A stretch of 61,933 nt of DNA. It comes from Helicobacter valdiviensis. GTDB taxonomy: Bacteria; Campylobacterota; Campylobacteria; Campylobacterales; Helicobacteraceae. The DNA lies in assembly GCF_003245365.1 (NCBI RefSeq), contig NZ_NBIU01000008.1, positions 1 through 61,933 on the forward strand, in the 5' to 3' direction. Of the stretch, positions 53,598 through 61,933 are shown in pieces. The translations under genes and the position numbers were made by a program. How positions within the stretch are numbered: position 1 is the stretch's first letter; each line of letters begins with the position of its first letter. Under the pieces are notes generated by a model that ran no database searches, was not told the DNA's origin, and worked only from the letters and a program-made list of their open reading frames with translations.

Positions 53598-55040
53598 TTA
53601 GCAACTATAAGTTGTTAAAAACTCAAATGGATGTGGGCGTGCTTCCCAAGGCCAAATTTCTGTTTCAAATTTATAAGCTTTATATGTTTGGATAAATTCT
53701 TCTGAAAATACATTCCCTTCTTTTAAATAAGTTCTATCAAGAAGCATTTCTTCTACTGCGTGACGCAAAGTATGTGGAAGTTGTTTTATACCTTTTTCCC
53801 TTATTTCATCTAAGTGTAACTCAAAAAGATTCATTTCCATAGGCTCACCTGGATTTGTTTTGTTTTTAATCCCATCAAGTCCTGCCATAAGTAGTGCTGA
53901 GAATGCTAGATAAGGATTTGCTGAACTATCTGGAAATCTAAATTCCATTCTTTTTGCTTTTTCGCCACTGTTGTATGGGATTCTGATACTTGCACTTCTA
54001 TTTTGTGCAGAATATGTAAGAATGCTTGGTGCTTCAAAACCTGGAATTAGTCTTTTATAAGAGTTTGTAGAAGCGTTTGTAAAAGCGGCTAATCCTCTAG
54101 CGTGTTTTAATACACCGCCTAAGAAATGTAAAGATAGCTCACTCATTCCTTCATAAGAATCACCTGCAAAAAGATTTTTGCCCTCTTTCCAAATGCTAAT
54201 ATGTGTATGCATTCCGCTTCCATTATCATTATAGAGGGGTTTTGGCATAAAGGTAGCAGTTTTGCCATTTAGGTGAGCTACCATTTTTACTACATATTTT
54301 AGTTTTTGGACATTATCAGCAGCTTCAAGCATATCGCCAAATTTAATACCAATTTCGCCTTGACCTTGTGCTACTTCATGATGGACTACAAAAGTTTCTA
54401 ATCCAACTTGGTTTAGCACTTTTACCATTTCTGCTCTAATATCAACCATGCTATCAACGGGTGCTACTGGGAAATATCCACCCTTAAGCCCTGGTCTATG
54501 TCCAAGATTGACTCCCTCATACTCTTTTGTCCTATTCCATTCGCCTTCTTCTGTGTCAATCTCATAATATTGACAGTTTACAGAATCTTTCATTTTAATA
54601 GAATCAAAAACAAAAAACTCATTCTCAGGACCAAAATAAGCTACATCTCCAATCCCAGTGTCTTTTAGATGTTGCATAGCCTTTTTAACTATGCTTCTAG
54701 GGCATTTTTCATAAGGTTCATTTTTATAAATATCCCAAACATCACAGAATACTACCATTGTAGTATCTGCTGTGAAGGGATCTATGAAATATCTTACTGG
54801 ATCTGGGATTAAAATCATATCAGATTTATTTACTGGTTGCCATGCGTGAATGGAACTTCCATCAAAAGGAATCCCTTCAAAACTACTTTCATCTATACTG
54901 CTTGCACTAAAGGAGAGATGATGCCAAACCCCTTTAATATCTGTAAATCTAAAGTCTATAAATTCTACTTCATTTGCCTTGCATTCTTCAAAAAACTTTG
55001 CTACTGCTTGTTTGTTAATTGCTGGTCGCTCCATTTGCAT
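53598..55040 (-). CDS. glnA: Glutamine synthetase, type I
   Basis: 480 residues. DGSSIHAW (substrate binding), [17 protein letters not shown] and NRSASIRIP motifs fit bacterial type I enzymes; the catalytic tyrosine loop and E-rich metal sites are present. It makes glutamine from glutamate, ammonia and ATP. The usual adenylylation loop tyrosine cannot be judged with confidence. A sigma-70 -10 lies upstream. Confidence 0.96.
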   Translation of the reverse strand: MQMERPAINKQAVAKFFEECKANEVEFIDFRFTDIKGVWHHLSFSASSIDESSFEGIPFDGSSIHAWQPVNKSDMILIPDPVRYFIDPFTADTTMVVFCDVWDIYKNEPYEKCPRSIVKKAMQHLKDTGIGDVAYFGPENEFFVFDSIKMKDSVNCQYYEIDTEEGEWNRTKEYEGVNLGHRPGLKGGYFPVAPVDSMVDIRAEMVKVLNQVGLETFVVHHEVAQGQGEIGIKFGDMLEAADNVQKLKYVVKMVAHLNGKTATFMPKPLYNDNGSGMHTHISIWKEGKNLFAGDSYEGMSELSLHFLGGVLKHARGLAAFTNASTNSYKRLIPGFEAPSILTYSAQNRSASIRIPYNSGEKAKRMEFRFPDSSANPYLAFSALLMAGLDGIKNKTNPGEPMEMNLFELHLDEIREKGIKQLPHTLRHAVEEMLLDRTYLKEGNVFSEEFIQTYKAYKFETEIWPWEARPHPFEFLTTYSC

Positions 55041-55076
55041 TCCTTAATTTTTGCATGAAAATTGATAATTTGCTGT

Positions 55077-55085
55077 ATTCTAGCA
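55077..55085 (-). promoter_or_regulatory. glnA: Extended -10 promoter of glnA
   Basis: On the minus strand TGCTAGAAT: TG, one base, TAGAAT (55082-55077). Transcription would begin near 55070, 30 bases before the ATG. Confidence 0.5.
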
Positions 55086-55184
55086 TTAATTTGTTTTATT
55101 CTAAATAAAATAATTTTTGCATTTTTGTTAAGCAAAAATAGAAGAAAATAAAGTTCTTTTTATGCTAGCTTCACAAATTTATAT

Positions 55185-55190
55185 TATAAT
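55185..55190 (+). promoter_or_regulatory. -10 box of the efflux operon
   Basis: A perfect TATAAT. The start site near 55197 leaves no room for a ribosome site before the ATG at 55203, which supports the TTG at 55221 as the true start. Confidence 0.5.
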
Positions 55191-55220
55191 GGTATTAGTT
55201 AAATGGAATTAAGGATTGTC

Positions 55221-56579
55221 TTGGTTATAAGATGGATAGTTTTTATTTTATTTTTTTTGGTAGGTTGTGCGAAAATTCCACAAAATAAGGAATTGGTGCA
55301 AAATTTACCCATAGACTTTAATAATCAAAAGTTAATACCTATTGCAGATTTTAGCACTCTTGCTACACCTAAAGAACAGTTAGAAATTATTTTGCAAGAT
55401 GAAAATTTAAGCAATCTTTATGCAATAGGAATTGCCAATAATTTAGATTTGGCAATTATGCAAAGTAGGATTTTACAGGCACAAAGCTCTTTAAAAATGG
55501 CTTTTAGTGAGCTTTTTCCAAAAGTAGATGGAACAATATCAGGTTCTAAAAATAATACAAATTATAATTTTACTTCGCAAGTGGGGGCAAATCTCTCATG
55601 GGAGCTAGATATTTTTGGTAAAAACAGGGCAGCAAGTAATTCTAAAGAATCTCTTTATCAAAAAAGCATAGAAGACTTTAAAGCTACACAAATTACTTTG
55701 CTTAGTGATATTACAAGCATGTATTTTAATCTACAAGAATATGCATTAAATATTAAACTTACACAAGAAAATATTATGCATTATATGCAAGTTTTAGAAC
55801 TAACACGCCTTAAAGTAGAAAATGGTTTGTTAGATAGCACGGAAGTTTTTACTAAGCAGGATTTATTAACCAATGAGCAAAATACACTAGAAGCTTTAAA
55901 AATGCAGTTTGAAGAAACCAAAAATGCTCTTTTGGTGCTTTTAAATTTAAAAACTCTACCACTTAGCTTTGAAAAAGAATTTAACTTTAAGGAAGAATTT
56001 GCATTTTCTTATGAAAAAATACCTTCTAATGCAATATTGTCTCGCCCTGATATCCGTGCTAATATTTTTCTTTTGCATTCGCAAATTTATACCAAGCAAT
56101 CTGCTTTTAGCTCCCTTTTTCCCATACTTTCTTTAAGTGGAAATGTGAGTGAAATTTTACAAGGAAGCCAAAATGTTGCTTGGAATCTTGCAAGTTCGCT
56201 TAGTGCACCTTTATTAAATAGAACACAGCTAACACAAAATTATTTTTTGCAAGATGCGATTTTAAAAGAAACTTATCTTAATTTACAAAAGACTTTAGAT
56301 ACAGCTTTTTTTGAAATTGAAAATGCACTTTTTAATTTAAAAAATATGCAACTTCAAATGCAAAATAATAAAATCCGTCTTAATAATGCAAAAGAATATT
56401 TTACCTTTTCGCTTAATCGTAGAAGTATTGGACTTATTGATGAGTTAGAATTCCAAGAAAATTATGCTTCTTATAATAATTCTAAAAAAAGCCTCAATAC
56501 TTCACAGAATTCACAAATTCAAGCACTTATTGGCTTGTTTAAAGCAATGGGTGGAAATCTTTATATTGCTAAGGAGTAA
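55221..56579 (+). CDS. TolC-like outer-membrane efflux lipoprotein
   Basis: 452 residues of the OprM/NodT family. I choose the TTG at 55221 because AAGG (55211-55214) lies six bases upstream. The product begins MVIRWIVFILFFLVGCAK, a lipoprotein signal with lipobox LVGC. Two OEP repeats follow (LDLAIMQSRILQAQSSLK; RPDIRANIFLLHSQIY). A start at 55203 would have no ribosome site and almost no 5' leader. It forms the exit duct for the MacAB-type pump encoded by the next three genes, and its stop is two bases before the next start. Confidence 0.82.
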   Translation: MVIRWIVFILFFLVGCAKIPQNKELVQNLPIDFNNQKLIPIADFSTLATPKEQLEIILQDENLSNLYAIGIANNLDLAIMQSRILQAQSSLKMAFSELFPKVDGTISGSKNNTNYNFTSQVGANLSWELDIFGKNRAASNSKESLYQKSIEDFKATQITLLSDITSMYFNLQEYALNIKLTQENIMHYMQVLELTRLKVENGLLDSTEVFTKQDLLTNEQNTLEALKMQFEETKNALLVLLNLKTLPLSFEKEFNFKEEFAFSYEKIPSNAILSRPDIRANIFLLHSQIYTKQSAFSSLFPILSLSGNVSEILQGSQNVAWNLASSLSAPLLNRTQLTQNYFLQDAILKETYLNLQKTLDTAFFEIENALFNLKNMQLQMQNNKIRLNNAKEYFTFSLNRRSIGLIDELEFQENYASYNNSKKSLNTSQNSQIQALIGLFKAMGGNLYIAKE

Positions 56580-56581
56580 AA

Positions 56582-57856
56582 ATGATAAGCACACAAGAAA
56601 TTCTAAAAAATCTTAACCCTAAGAAAAATTATAAAAAAATTTTTGCAATTTGGGGGATTGTTTTATTTATTTTTTTAGTAATTTTTGGTGTGATTTATTA
56701 TTTTAAAACTAAAGAACCTCCCATTATCTATCAAACACAGTCAGTAACAAGGGGCAATATTACAAGCACTATTTCTGCTAATGGAACTCTTTCACCTACT
56801 AATGAAATTGCTATTGGTTCGGTAATTTCAGGGATAGTTTTAGAAGTTTTTGTAGATGTGAATGATAGGGTAAAAAAAGGGCAAGTTTTAGCACAAATTG
56901 ATAGTGAGAGCATTGAGCAAAATTTATATAAATTCCAAGCACAGCTAGGGAGTGCAAAAGCCCAGTTAAAAAGCTCACAAGTAACTTTAAATGAAAAAAA
57001 ATGGAAATATGAGCAATACAAAAATCTTTATGAAAAAACAGGAGGCAAAACTCCATCTATTTTAGAGCTTGAGAGCACAAAAAGTGAATATAATGCTGCT
57101 TTAAGCGATGTGGAGCTAAAAAAAGCCTCTATTAAAGAGATTGAAACTTCCATAGCTTCTACAGAAGTGGATTTGCGAAATTCTAAAATCACAACCCCTA
57201 TTGATGGTGTGATTTTAAAGCGTTCTATTGATGTTGGGCAAAGTGTGGCTGCTTCTTTTCAAGCTCCAGAGTTTTTTATTGTTGCAGAGAGTTTAGAAGA
57301 AATGGAGCTTAATGCTAGCATTAGTGAAGCAGATATTGGAAAAGTAAAAGAAGGGCAAAAGGTAAGCTTTAGCGTAGATTCTTATCCTAATAAAACTTTT
57401 AGTGCAGTGGTGGATAGAGTTAATTTTGGATCAAATTCTTCTAGTAGCACCACTTCTAGCACAAGCACAAGTTCTAGCACAAGTTCTATTGTAAGTTATG
57501 AAACAAGAATATATGTAGATAATAAAGATCTTCTTTTGCGTCCAGGTATGAGTGCAACAGCAGATATTGAAGTAGCAAGTGCTAAAGATGTGCTTTTAGT
57601 GCCTACAAGCGCACTTTATTATACGCCAAAAACCACACAAACAGAAAAAAAAGGTGCAAGTTTTAGCTTTTTTAAGCGTCCAAGAACAAAGCAACCTAAT
57701 TTGCAAAAAAATGTTAATTCGTCCGTGTGGGTTTTAGAAAAAGATAATATACGCCAAATTAGCGTAGAGGTAGGAATTAGTAACGGAGAATTTACGCAAG
57801 TTAGCAGTGAGGAGTTAAAAGAGCAAATGCTTGTAGTTACTGGACAGAGTTTATGA
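56582..57856 (+). CDS. macA: MacA-like periplasmic adaptor protein
   Basis: 424 residues. One N-terminal membrane helix (IWGIVLFIFLVIFGVIYYF), a lipoyl half (TISANGTLSPTNEIAIGSV; VKKGQVLAQID), a coiled-coil hairpin (about 110-190) and a second lipoyl and beta-barrel part. A serine/threonine-rich loop of about 20 residues (near 285-305) is unusual. It links the inner-membrane MacB to the TolC-like protein. The last four bases overlap the ATPase gene. Confidence 0.87.
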   Translation: MISTQEILKNLNPKKNYKKIFAIWGIVLFIFLVIFGVIYYFKTKEPPIIYQTQSVTRGNITSTISANGTLSPTNEIAIGSVISGIVLEVFVDVNDRVKKGQVLAQIDSESIEQNLYKFQAQLGSAKAQLKSSQVTLNEKKWKYEQYKNLYEKTGGKTPSILELESTKSEYNAALSDVELKKASIKEIETSIASTEVDLRNSKITTPIDGVILKRSIDVGQSVAASFQAPEFFIVAESLEEMELNASISEADIGKVKEGQKVSFSVDSYPNKTFSAVVDRVNFGSNSSSSTTSSTSTSSSTSSIVSYETRIYVDNKDLLLRPGMSATADIEVASAKDVLLVPTSALYYTPKTTQTEKKGASFSFFKRPRTKQPNLQKNVNSSVWVLEKDNIRQISVEVGISNGEFTQVSSEELKEQMLVVTGQSL

Positions 57857-58542
57857 GTTTTATCCAGCTTATTAATATCCATAAAATCTATGGTAAAGCT
57901 CCTAATGCTTTTGAAGCATTAAAAGGGGTGAATTTGCAAATAGATGAGGGTGAGTTTGTCGCACTTATGGGGCCTAGTGGGAGCGGTAAATCTACAATGG
58001 CAAATATTTTGGGTTGTCTTGATAGTCCTAGTAGTGGTATTTATGATTTTTGTGGAGTGAATGTAAGTTTGCTTAATCTTAAACAAAAGGCATTGCTTAG
58101 ACGCCATTATATTGGCTTTATTTTTCAAGGATTTAATTTATTGCCTAGAACAACAGCATTGGAAAATGTAGAGCTTCCTTTGCTTTACCGTCAAGTTCCC
58201 AAAAAAGAAAGAATGCGATTATCTATGGAGGCTTTAGAAATGGTAGGTTTGGAGAAATGGTATAACCATAGCTCCAATGAGCTTAGTGGAGGACAGCAAC
58301 AAAGGGTAGCTATTGCTAGAGCGATTGCCTCTAAGCCACTTTTTTTATTAGCAGATGAGCCAACAGGAAACTTAGATACTAAAAGAAGTATAGAGATTAT
58401 GGAGATTTTAAGCAATTTAAATAAAGAGAGTAAAATTACTATTTTAATGGTAACCCATGAAAGTGAGATGGCAAAATATGCTAAAAGGGAAATAGTATTT
58501 TTAGATGGTAATGTGAAATCAGATACTAAGGAAAAGTTATGA
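57853..58542 (+). CDS. macB: MacB-type ABC transporter, ATPase subunit
   Basis: 229 residues, ATPase only. Walker [12 protein letters not shown], signature ELSGGQQQRVAIARA, Walker B LLADEPTGNLDT. In E. coli MacB is one polypeptide with the membrane part; here ATPase and permease are two adjacent genes, overlapping by four bases (ATGA). MacB exports macrolides, toxins or envelope components in other bacteria; the substrate is unknown here. Confidence 0.88.
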   Translation: MSFIQLINIHKIYGKAPNAFEALKGVNLQIDEGEFVALMGPSGSGKSTMANILGCLDSPSSGIYDFCGVNVSLLNLKQKALLRRHYIGFIFQGFNLLPRTTALENVELPLLYRQVPKKERMRLSMEALEMVGLEKWYNHSSNELSGGQQQRVAIARAIASKPLFLLADEPTGNLDTKRSIEIMEILSNLNKESKITILMVTHESEMAKYAKREIVFLDGNVKSDTKEKL

Positions 58543-59756
58543 TTTTGAATGCTTTTTTCTTGGCTTTTAGGCAAATTAGAAGGAATTTTATTAGGGCGAT
58601 TTTAACAATGCTTGGTGTGATTATTGGTGTAGGGGCTGTGATTATTATGATTACTTTAGGGAATGGCACTACACAAGTAATTACTAAGCAAATGAGTAGT
58701 TTGGGGAGTAATATTTTGCTAATTTTTCCAGCACGCGATCAAAGTGCAGGGGGAGGAGCAAGAAAGCAATTTATGTTGCAAGATGCAAGTTCTTTGAAGC
58801 TCCAAATGGGAAATTTAGTAAAAGCAGTAGCTCCCATTAGCACAAGTGCAGTTTTGGCACAATTCCGTCAAAATAACACCCAAACACAAATTCAAGGCAT
58901 AGATGCAGATTATTTTATAGCAACAGATTGGAAATTAGCTTTAGGTAGGGCTTTTAATAAAGAGGAGTATAGGGCAGGGAGCAATGTTTGCATTATAGGA
59001 AAAAGTGTTTCTAAGAATCTTTTTGGCTTGAATTCTTCTCCTTTGGGCTCTAGGATTAGACTAAGTTCCATAGTATGTGATGTGATAGGTGTGTTAGAAA
59101 CAAAAGGGCAGGGTGCTATGGGAAATGATCAAGATGATGTGATTTTAATGCCTTTAAAAGCTTACCAAAGAAGTATTTCAAAAAGCGATTCGCTTTATAA
59201 TATTGGTCGTCTTATGGTTTCTTTAAAAGATGGTGTGGATTCCACTTATGCTACACAGGTTGCTACACAATCTTTGCAAAATATTAGGAAAATTAGAGAG
59301 GGACAAAAAAATGATTTTGAGATTATGGATACTAAACAAATTATAGAGATTATGAAAAGCACAACAGCAAATTTAACGCTATTTTTAGGGGCGATTGCAG
59401 GAGTGAGTTTGATTGTTGGAGGGATTGGGATTATGAATGTGATGCTTGTATCCATTACAGAAAGAACAAGAGAAATAGGGACAAGACTGGCAATAGGGGC
59501 TATGCAGAGTGAGGTATTATTACAATTTTTAATAGAAGCTTTAACTCTTAGTTCATTAGGGGGGGTTATTGGGATTATTTTAGCATTTTTTGGTTCTCTA
59601 GGTATTACATATTTACTCAATATTCCTTTTTTGTTTGATTATACAATTGCCTTAATTGCTTTCTTTTTCTCGGCATTTATCGGTATTTTATTTGGTTATT
59701 TACCTGCTAGGAAGGCATCTTGCCTTAATCCAATAGAGGCTTTAAGGCATGAATGA
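58539..59756 (+). CDS. macB: MacB-type ABC transporter, permease subunit
   Basis: 405 residues. One N-terminal membrane helix, a large periplasmic domain (about 45-270) and three C-terminal helices form the FtsX/MacB permease fold. GGIGIMNVMLVSITERTREIG is the coupling segment, read in two parts (GGIGIMNVML, TERTREIGTR). The GLGNGT-type start matches MacB. It completes the tripartite pump with the adaptor and the TolC-like protein. Confidence 0.88.
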   Translation: MILNAFFLAFRQIRRNFIRAILTMLGVIIGVGAVIIMITLGNGTTQVITKQMSSLGSNILLIFPARDQSAGGGARKQFMLQDASSLKLQMGNLVKAVAPISTSAVLAQFRQNNTQTQIQGIDADYFIATDWKLALGRAFNKEEYRAGSNVCIIGKSVSKNLFGLNSSPLGSRIRLSSIVCDVIGVLETKGQGAMGNDQDDVILMPLKAYQRSISKSDSLYNIGRLMVSLKDGVDSTYATQVATQSLQNIRKIREGQKNDFEIMDTKQIIEIMKSTTANLTLFLGAIAGVSLIVGGIGIMNVMLVSITERTREIGTRLAIGAMQSEVLLQFLIEALTLSSLGGVIGIILAFFGSLGITYLLNIPFLFDYTIALIAFFFSAFIGILFGYLPARKASCLNPIEALRHE

Positions 59757-59796
59757 GTAAAACATTTTTATTTTATGTTTTTTTTAAATTTTTATT

Positions 59797-59805
59797 GTTA
59801 AAATA
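59797..59805 (+). promoter_or_regulatory. Extended -10 promoter of the PAS chemoreceptor
   Basis: TG, one base, TAAAAT (59800-59805), 38 bases before the ATG. The ribosome site is AGAGGAA. T-rich DNA upstream replaces the -35. Confidence 0.4.
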
Positions 59806-59843
59806 AGCTTATACATAAATTTAACACAAGAGAGGAATTTTTA

Positions 59844-61139
59844 ATGTTTGGTTCTAAAAGTGCTACAAAGCAAGGTAATCAGGTTCCGGTGCATTTCATA
59901 GATAGTGAGCGTAAGGTGATTGCTATTAATAAATCAATGGCAGTTATTGAATTTACTCCAGATGGCACTATTTTAGATGCAAATGAAAATTTTCTAAAGA
60001 CAGTTGGCTATACTCTGAATGAGATTAAGGGAAAACACCATGAGATTTTTTGTCAAAAAGAGCTTGTAGAGTCTAAAGCTTATGCAGATTTTTGGAGGAC
60101 TTTACAGAGTGGGCAGTTTGTCTCGCATCTTTTTAAGCGTGTCAAGAAAAATGGGGATATTGTTTGGCTTGAAGCAAATTATAATCCTATATTTGATGAT
60201 AATCATCAAGTAATTAAAGTAATTAAGTTTGCTTCAGATATTACAGATAGAATTAATGAGCAAATGGATTTAAAAAATATTTTATCTGCTGCTAATAAGT
60301 CTATGGCTATTATTTCTTTTACTCCAGATGGGACAATTTTGGAGGCTAATGAAAATTTTCTAAAAACAGTTAAGTATTCATTAGATGAGATTAAAGGGAA
60401 ACACCATAGAATTTTTTGCCAAAGCGAATTTACAAATTCTAGCGAGTATGGAGAGTTTTGGAAAAAGCTTCAAAACGGGGAATTTGTGTCAGGAACTTTT
60501 ATACGCGTAGATAGAGATGGAAAGATTATTTGGCTAACAGCTAGTTATAATCCCGTATTTGATGGTGAGGGTAAGGTTTATAAGGTTATTAAATTTGCTA
60601 CAGATATTACAGCTCAAAAAGCAAAAGAAGAGCAAAGCTTGCAAATTGTAACAGAGGGTGTTAATGAGAATAGTGCTCTTACAAATCAAGGGCGCGATAT
60701 TATTGAAAAAACTGTAGAAAATATTCAAGAAATTGCTTCTATTATGCAAGAGAGTTCAGAAAAAGTAGAGCAGTTAAATCGCCAAAGCGAAGAGATTACT
60801 TCAGTGGTTCAAACCATTAAAGATATTGCAGATCAAACAAATTTACTAGCATTAAATGCAGCTATTGAAGCAGCAAGAGCAGGAGAGCATGGAAGAGGGT
60901 TTGCAGTAGTAGCAGATGAGGTTAGGAAACTAGCAGAACGCACAGCAAAATCAATCACAGAAATTACAATGACAATTAATACTATTAAAGATGAAACAAG
61001 TCAAGTGGTGGATAAAACGCAATATAGCATTCAAAAAGTTAATAGTAGTGTAGAATTAGCTGATGAAGCTAAAATCTTTATGGAAAAAATCCAAGAAAGT
61101 GCAAACAGTCTTGTAGCTAAAATTTCACAACAAGATTGA
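59844..61139 (+). CDS. Cytoplasmic chemoreceptor with two PAS domains
   Basis: 431 residues, no membrane segment. Two PAS domains (about 28-140 and 150-262) are clear duplicates: both contain FTPDGTI, then NENFLKTV, then a KGKHH-type loop with IFCQ and a WL motif, and both end in KVIKFA-DIT. A methyl-accepting domain follows, with the hairpin tip [22 protein letters not shown] domains usually sense redox or bind flavin or haem, so an Aer-like energy sensor is likely. It signals to the CheA-CheW array that controls CheY. Confidence 0.88.
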   Translation: MFGSKSATKQGNQVPVHFIDSERKVIAINKSMAVIEFTPDGTILDANENFLKTVGYTLNEIKGKHHEIFCQKELVESKAYADFWRTLQSGQFVSHLFKRVKKNGDIVWLEANYNPIFDDNHQVIKVIKFASDITDRINEQMDLKNILSAANKSMAIISFTPDGTILEANENFLKTVKYSLDEIKGKHHRIFCQSEFTNSSEYGEFWKKLQNGEFVSGTFIRVDRDGKIIWLTASYNPVFDGEGKVYKVIKFATDITAQKAKEEQSLQIVTEGVNENSALTNQGRDIIEKTVENIQEIASIMQESSEKVEQLNRQSEEITSVVQTIKDIADQTNLLALNAAIEAARAGEHGRGFAVVADEVRKLAERTAKSITEITMTINTIKDETSQVVDKTQYSIQKVNSSVELADEAKIFMEKIQESANSLVAKISQQD

Positions 61140-61146
61140 TTTAAAT

Positions 61147-61165
61147 AAGCAAGTTTTTCTTGCTT
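61147..61165 (+). terminator. Terminator-like hairpin
   Basis: AAGCAAG (61147-61153) and CTTGCTT (61159-61165) make a perfect seven-pair stem with a TTTTT loop, eight bases after the chemoreceptor stop. The following bases are G/T-rich rather than a T-run, so efficiency is uncertain. Confidence 0.45.
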
Positions 61166-61208
61166 GTTGTTGTGGGGGTGGGAAATATTTTAGTATAAGG
61201 AAATTTGG

Positions 61209-61933
61209 GTGAGTAGTATAAAAATTAAAGCTTCATTAATTGCTAATTTCATAGCTATTGTTTGTTTATTGCTTTTGGGTGTGATTACATTTGTTTTTGT
61301 TAAAGAAAGCCTTTTTGAAGCTTCTAGGGAAGCAGAAACTAATTATGTGAAAATGGCACAAAATGCAATCATAGATTTTGAAAAAGAGAATATTGCAAGT
61401 CTGCAAAAATTAAAAGAATATATATCGCAACTGCCTTATGACAAAATCAATACTTTAGAAGGTATGCAAGAAAACTTAGGAGCTTTTTTAAAGGCTTATA
61501 GGGACTCAAAAGATTATTTAGGTGTTTATATCGCGCATCCTAGCGGAGAGATTGTGGTGAATGATATGGAGGCGGATAAAGCAGGTGTGAATACTGTTGT
61601 TTTTGGTGCTAAAGATGATTATGATGCAAGAACTAGAGATTGGTTTATTGAGGCAAAGAAAAAAGAGGGAATTTATGTAAGTGATTCTTATATAGACATC
61701 ACTTCTAAACAGCCTACTTTTACCTATTCTAGTGCGATTTACAAGGATGGAAAATTTGTAGGCGTTTTGGCTATTGATGTGCTTGTAAGTTCTTTGCAAG
61801 AACGCTTTAAGCAAACCCCAGGTCGCGTCTTTGCCTTTGATGCTAACACTCAAGTTTTTGCTTCTAATGATCCTACTCTTATTGGAGGTAAAGAAGGAGA
61901 AATTAATCCCGCTATTAAAACTGTTTCAGAACT
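61209..61933 (+). CDS. Chemoreceptor with dCache sensor domain (partial)
   Basis: GTG at 61209, behind AAGGAA, opens a frame that runs to the window end (241 codons seen). One membrane helix (IANFIAIVCLLLLGVITFVF) is followed by a double-Cache ligand-binding domain: YIAHPSGEIVVNDME, then ARTRDWFIEAKKK, SDSYIDITSKQPTFTYSSAI and FVGVLAIDV. These R-x-W-F and Y-x-D motifs are those of dCache domains that bind amino acids. The signalling domain lies beyond the end. Confidence 0.85.
   Translation, partial: MSSIKIKASLIANFIAIVCLLLLGVITFVFVKESLFEASREAETNYVKMAQNAIIDFEKENIASLQKLKEYISQLPYDKINTLEGMQENLGAFLKAYRDSKDYLGVYIAHPSGEIVVNDMEADKAGVNTVVFGAKDDYDARTRDWFIEAKKKEGIYVSDSYIDITSKQPTFTYSSAIYKDGKFVGVLAIDVLVSSLQERFKQTPGRVFAFDANTQVFASNDPTLIGGKEGEINPAIKTVSE

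Noticed and set aside
1-61933. tRNA, rRNA, CRISPR array or insertion sequence
   Set aside because: No GTTCNAATC-type T-loop with acceptor pairing, no regularly spaced repeats and no transposase reading frame were found.

Overview
The window looks like a chromosomal segment of an enterohepatic Helicobacter (Campylobacterota), of the H. pullorum / H. canadensis type. The base composition is strongly AT-rich. Several gene blocks keep the order I remember from H. pylori and Campylobacter: cheY-prmA-ftsH-(Psd-related)-pssA, minD-minE-...-dprA-ruvX, a four-subunit porGDAB, and dba-dsbI. A leuA gene is present, which H. pylori lacks. The species assignment is inference; no rRNA or tRNA gene was found in the window.

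Layout. 1-4.4 kb: a promoter with a broken two-gene unit of unknown function, a bacteriohemerythrin, a UDP-sugar dehydrogenase, then about 0.9 kb without a convincing gene. 4.4-7.6 kb: pyruvate:ferredoxin oxidoreductase porGDAB. 8.4-13.0 kb: cheY-prmA-ftsH-(Psd-related)-pssA. 13.0-14.7 kb: a leucine-rich leader peptide followed by leuA. 14.7-18.4 kb: an McrBC restriction locus whose DNA-recognition half has decayed. 19.1-25.7 kb: a possible small membrane protein, an outer-membrane protein, a UvrD-type helicase, a LysR regulator and three housekeeping or hypothetical genes. 25.8-27.3 kb: an EF-hand protein behind a sigma-54 promoter. 27.4-32.9 kb: minD-minE-deacetylase-WD40-like protein-dprA-ruvX. 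32.9-37.7 kb: a CheX-domain protein, an OmpA-family porin, dba-dsbI and a membrane protein.

37.7-48.4 kb is a defence island built on a type I restriction-modification locus: hsdR (frameshifted), rloA (split) and rloB, an hsdS/hsdR chimeric remnant, a Panacea-type toxin-antitoxin pair, hsdS (with a palindrome-rich in-frame insertion), a Fic protein with palindromic operators, hsdM, and two membrane-anchored coiled-coil ORFs, one carrying a DUF2726-like nuclease fold. A 79-bp perfect direct repeat of the hsdR 3' end marks how cargo was inserted between hsdR and hsdS.

48.4-61.9 kb: an alpha/beta hydrolase, 1.4 kb of decayed DNA with a chloramphenicol acetyltransferase remnant and a strong hairpin element, an amino-acid ABC transporter, ferredoxin fdxA, crcB, glnA, a MacAB-TolC-like efflux operon and two chemoreceptors, the last cut by the window end.

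The core genes serve central metabolism (Por with ferredoxin, GlnA, LeuA), division (MinDE), envelope (PssA, FtsH, DsbI) and chemotaxis (CheY, CheX, MCPs). The two restriction loci are where the genome is most in flux: most of the frameshifts, duplications and inserted repeats I found lie in them.
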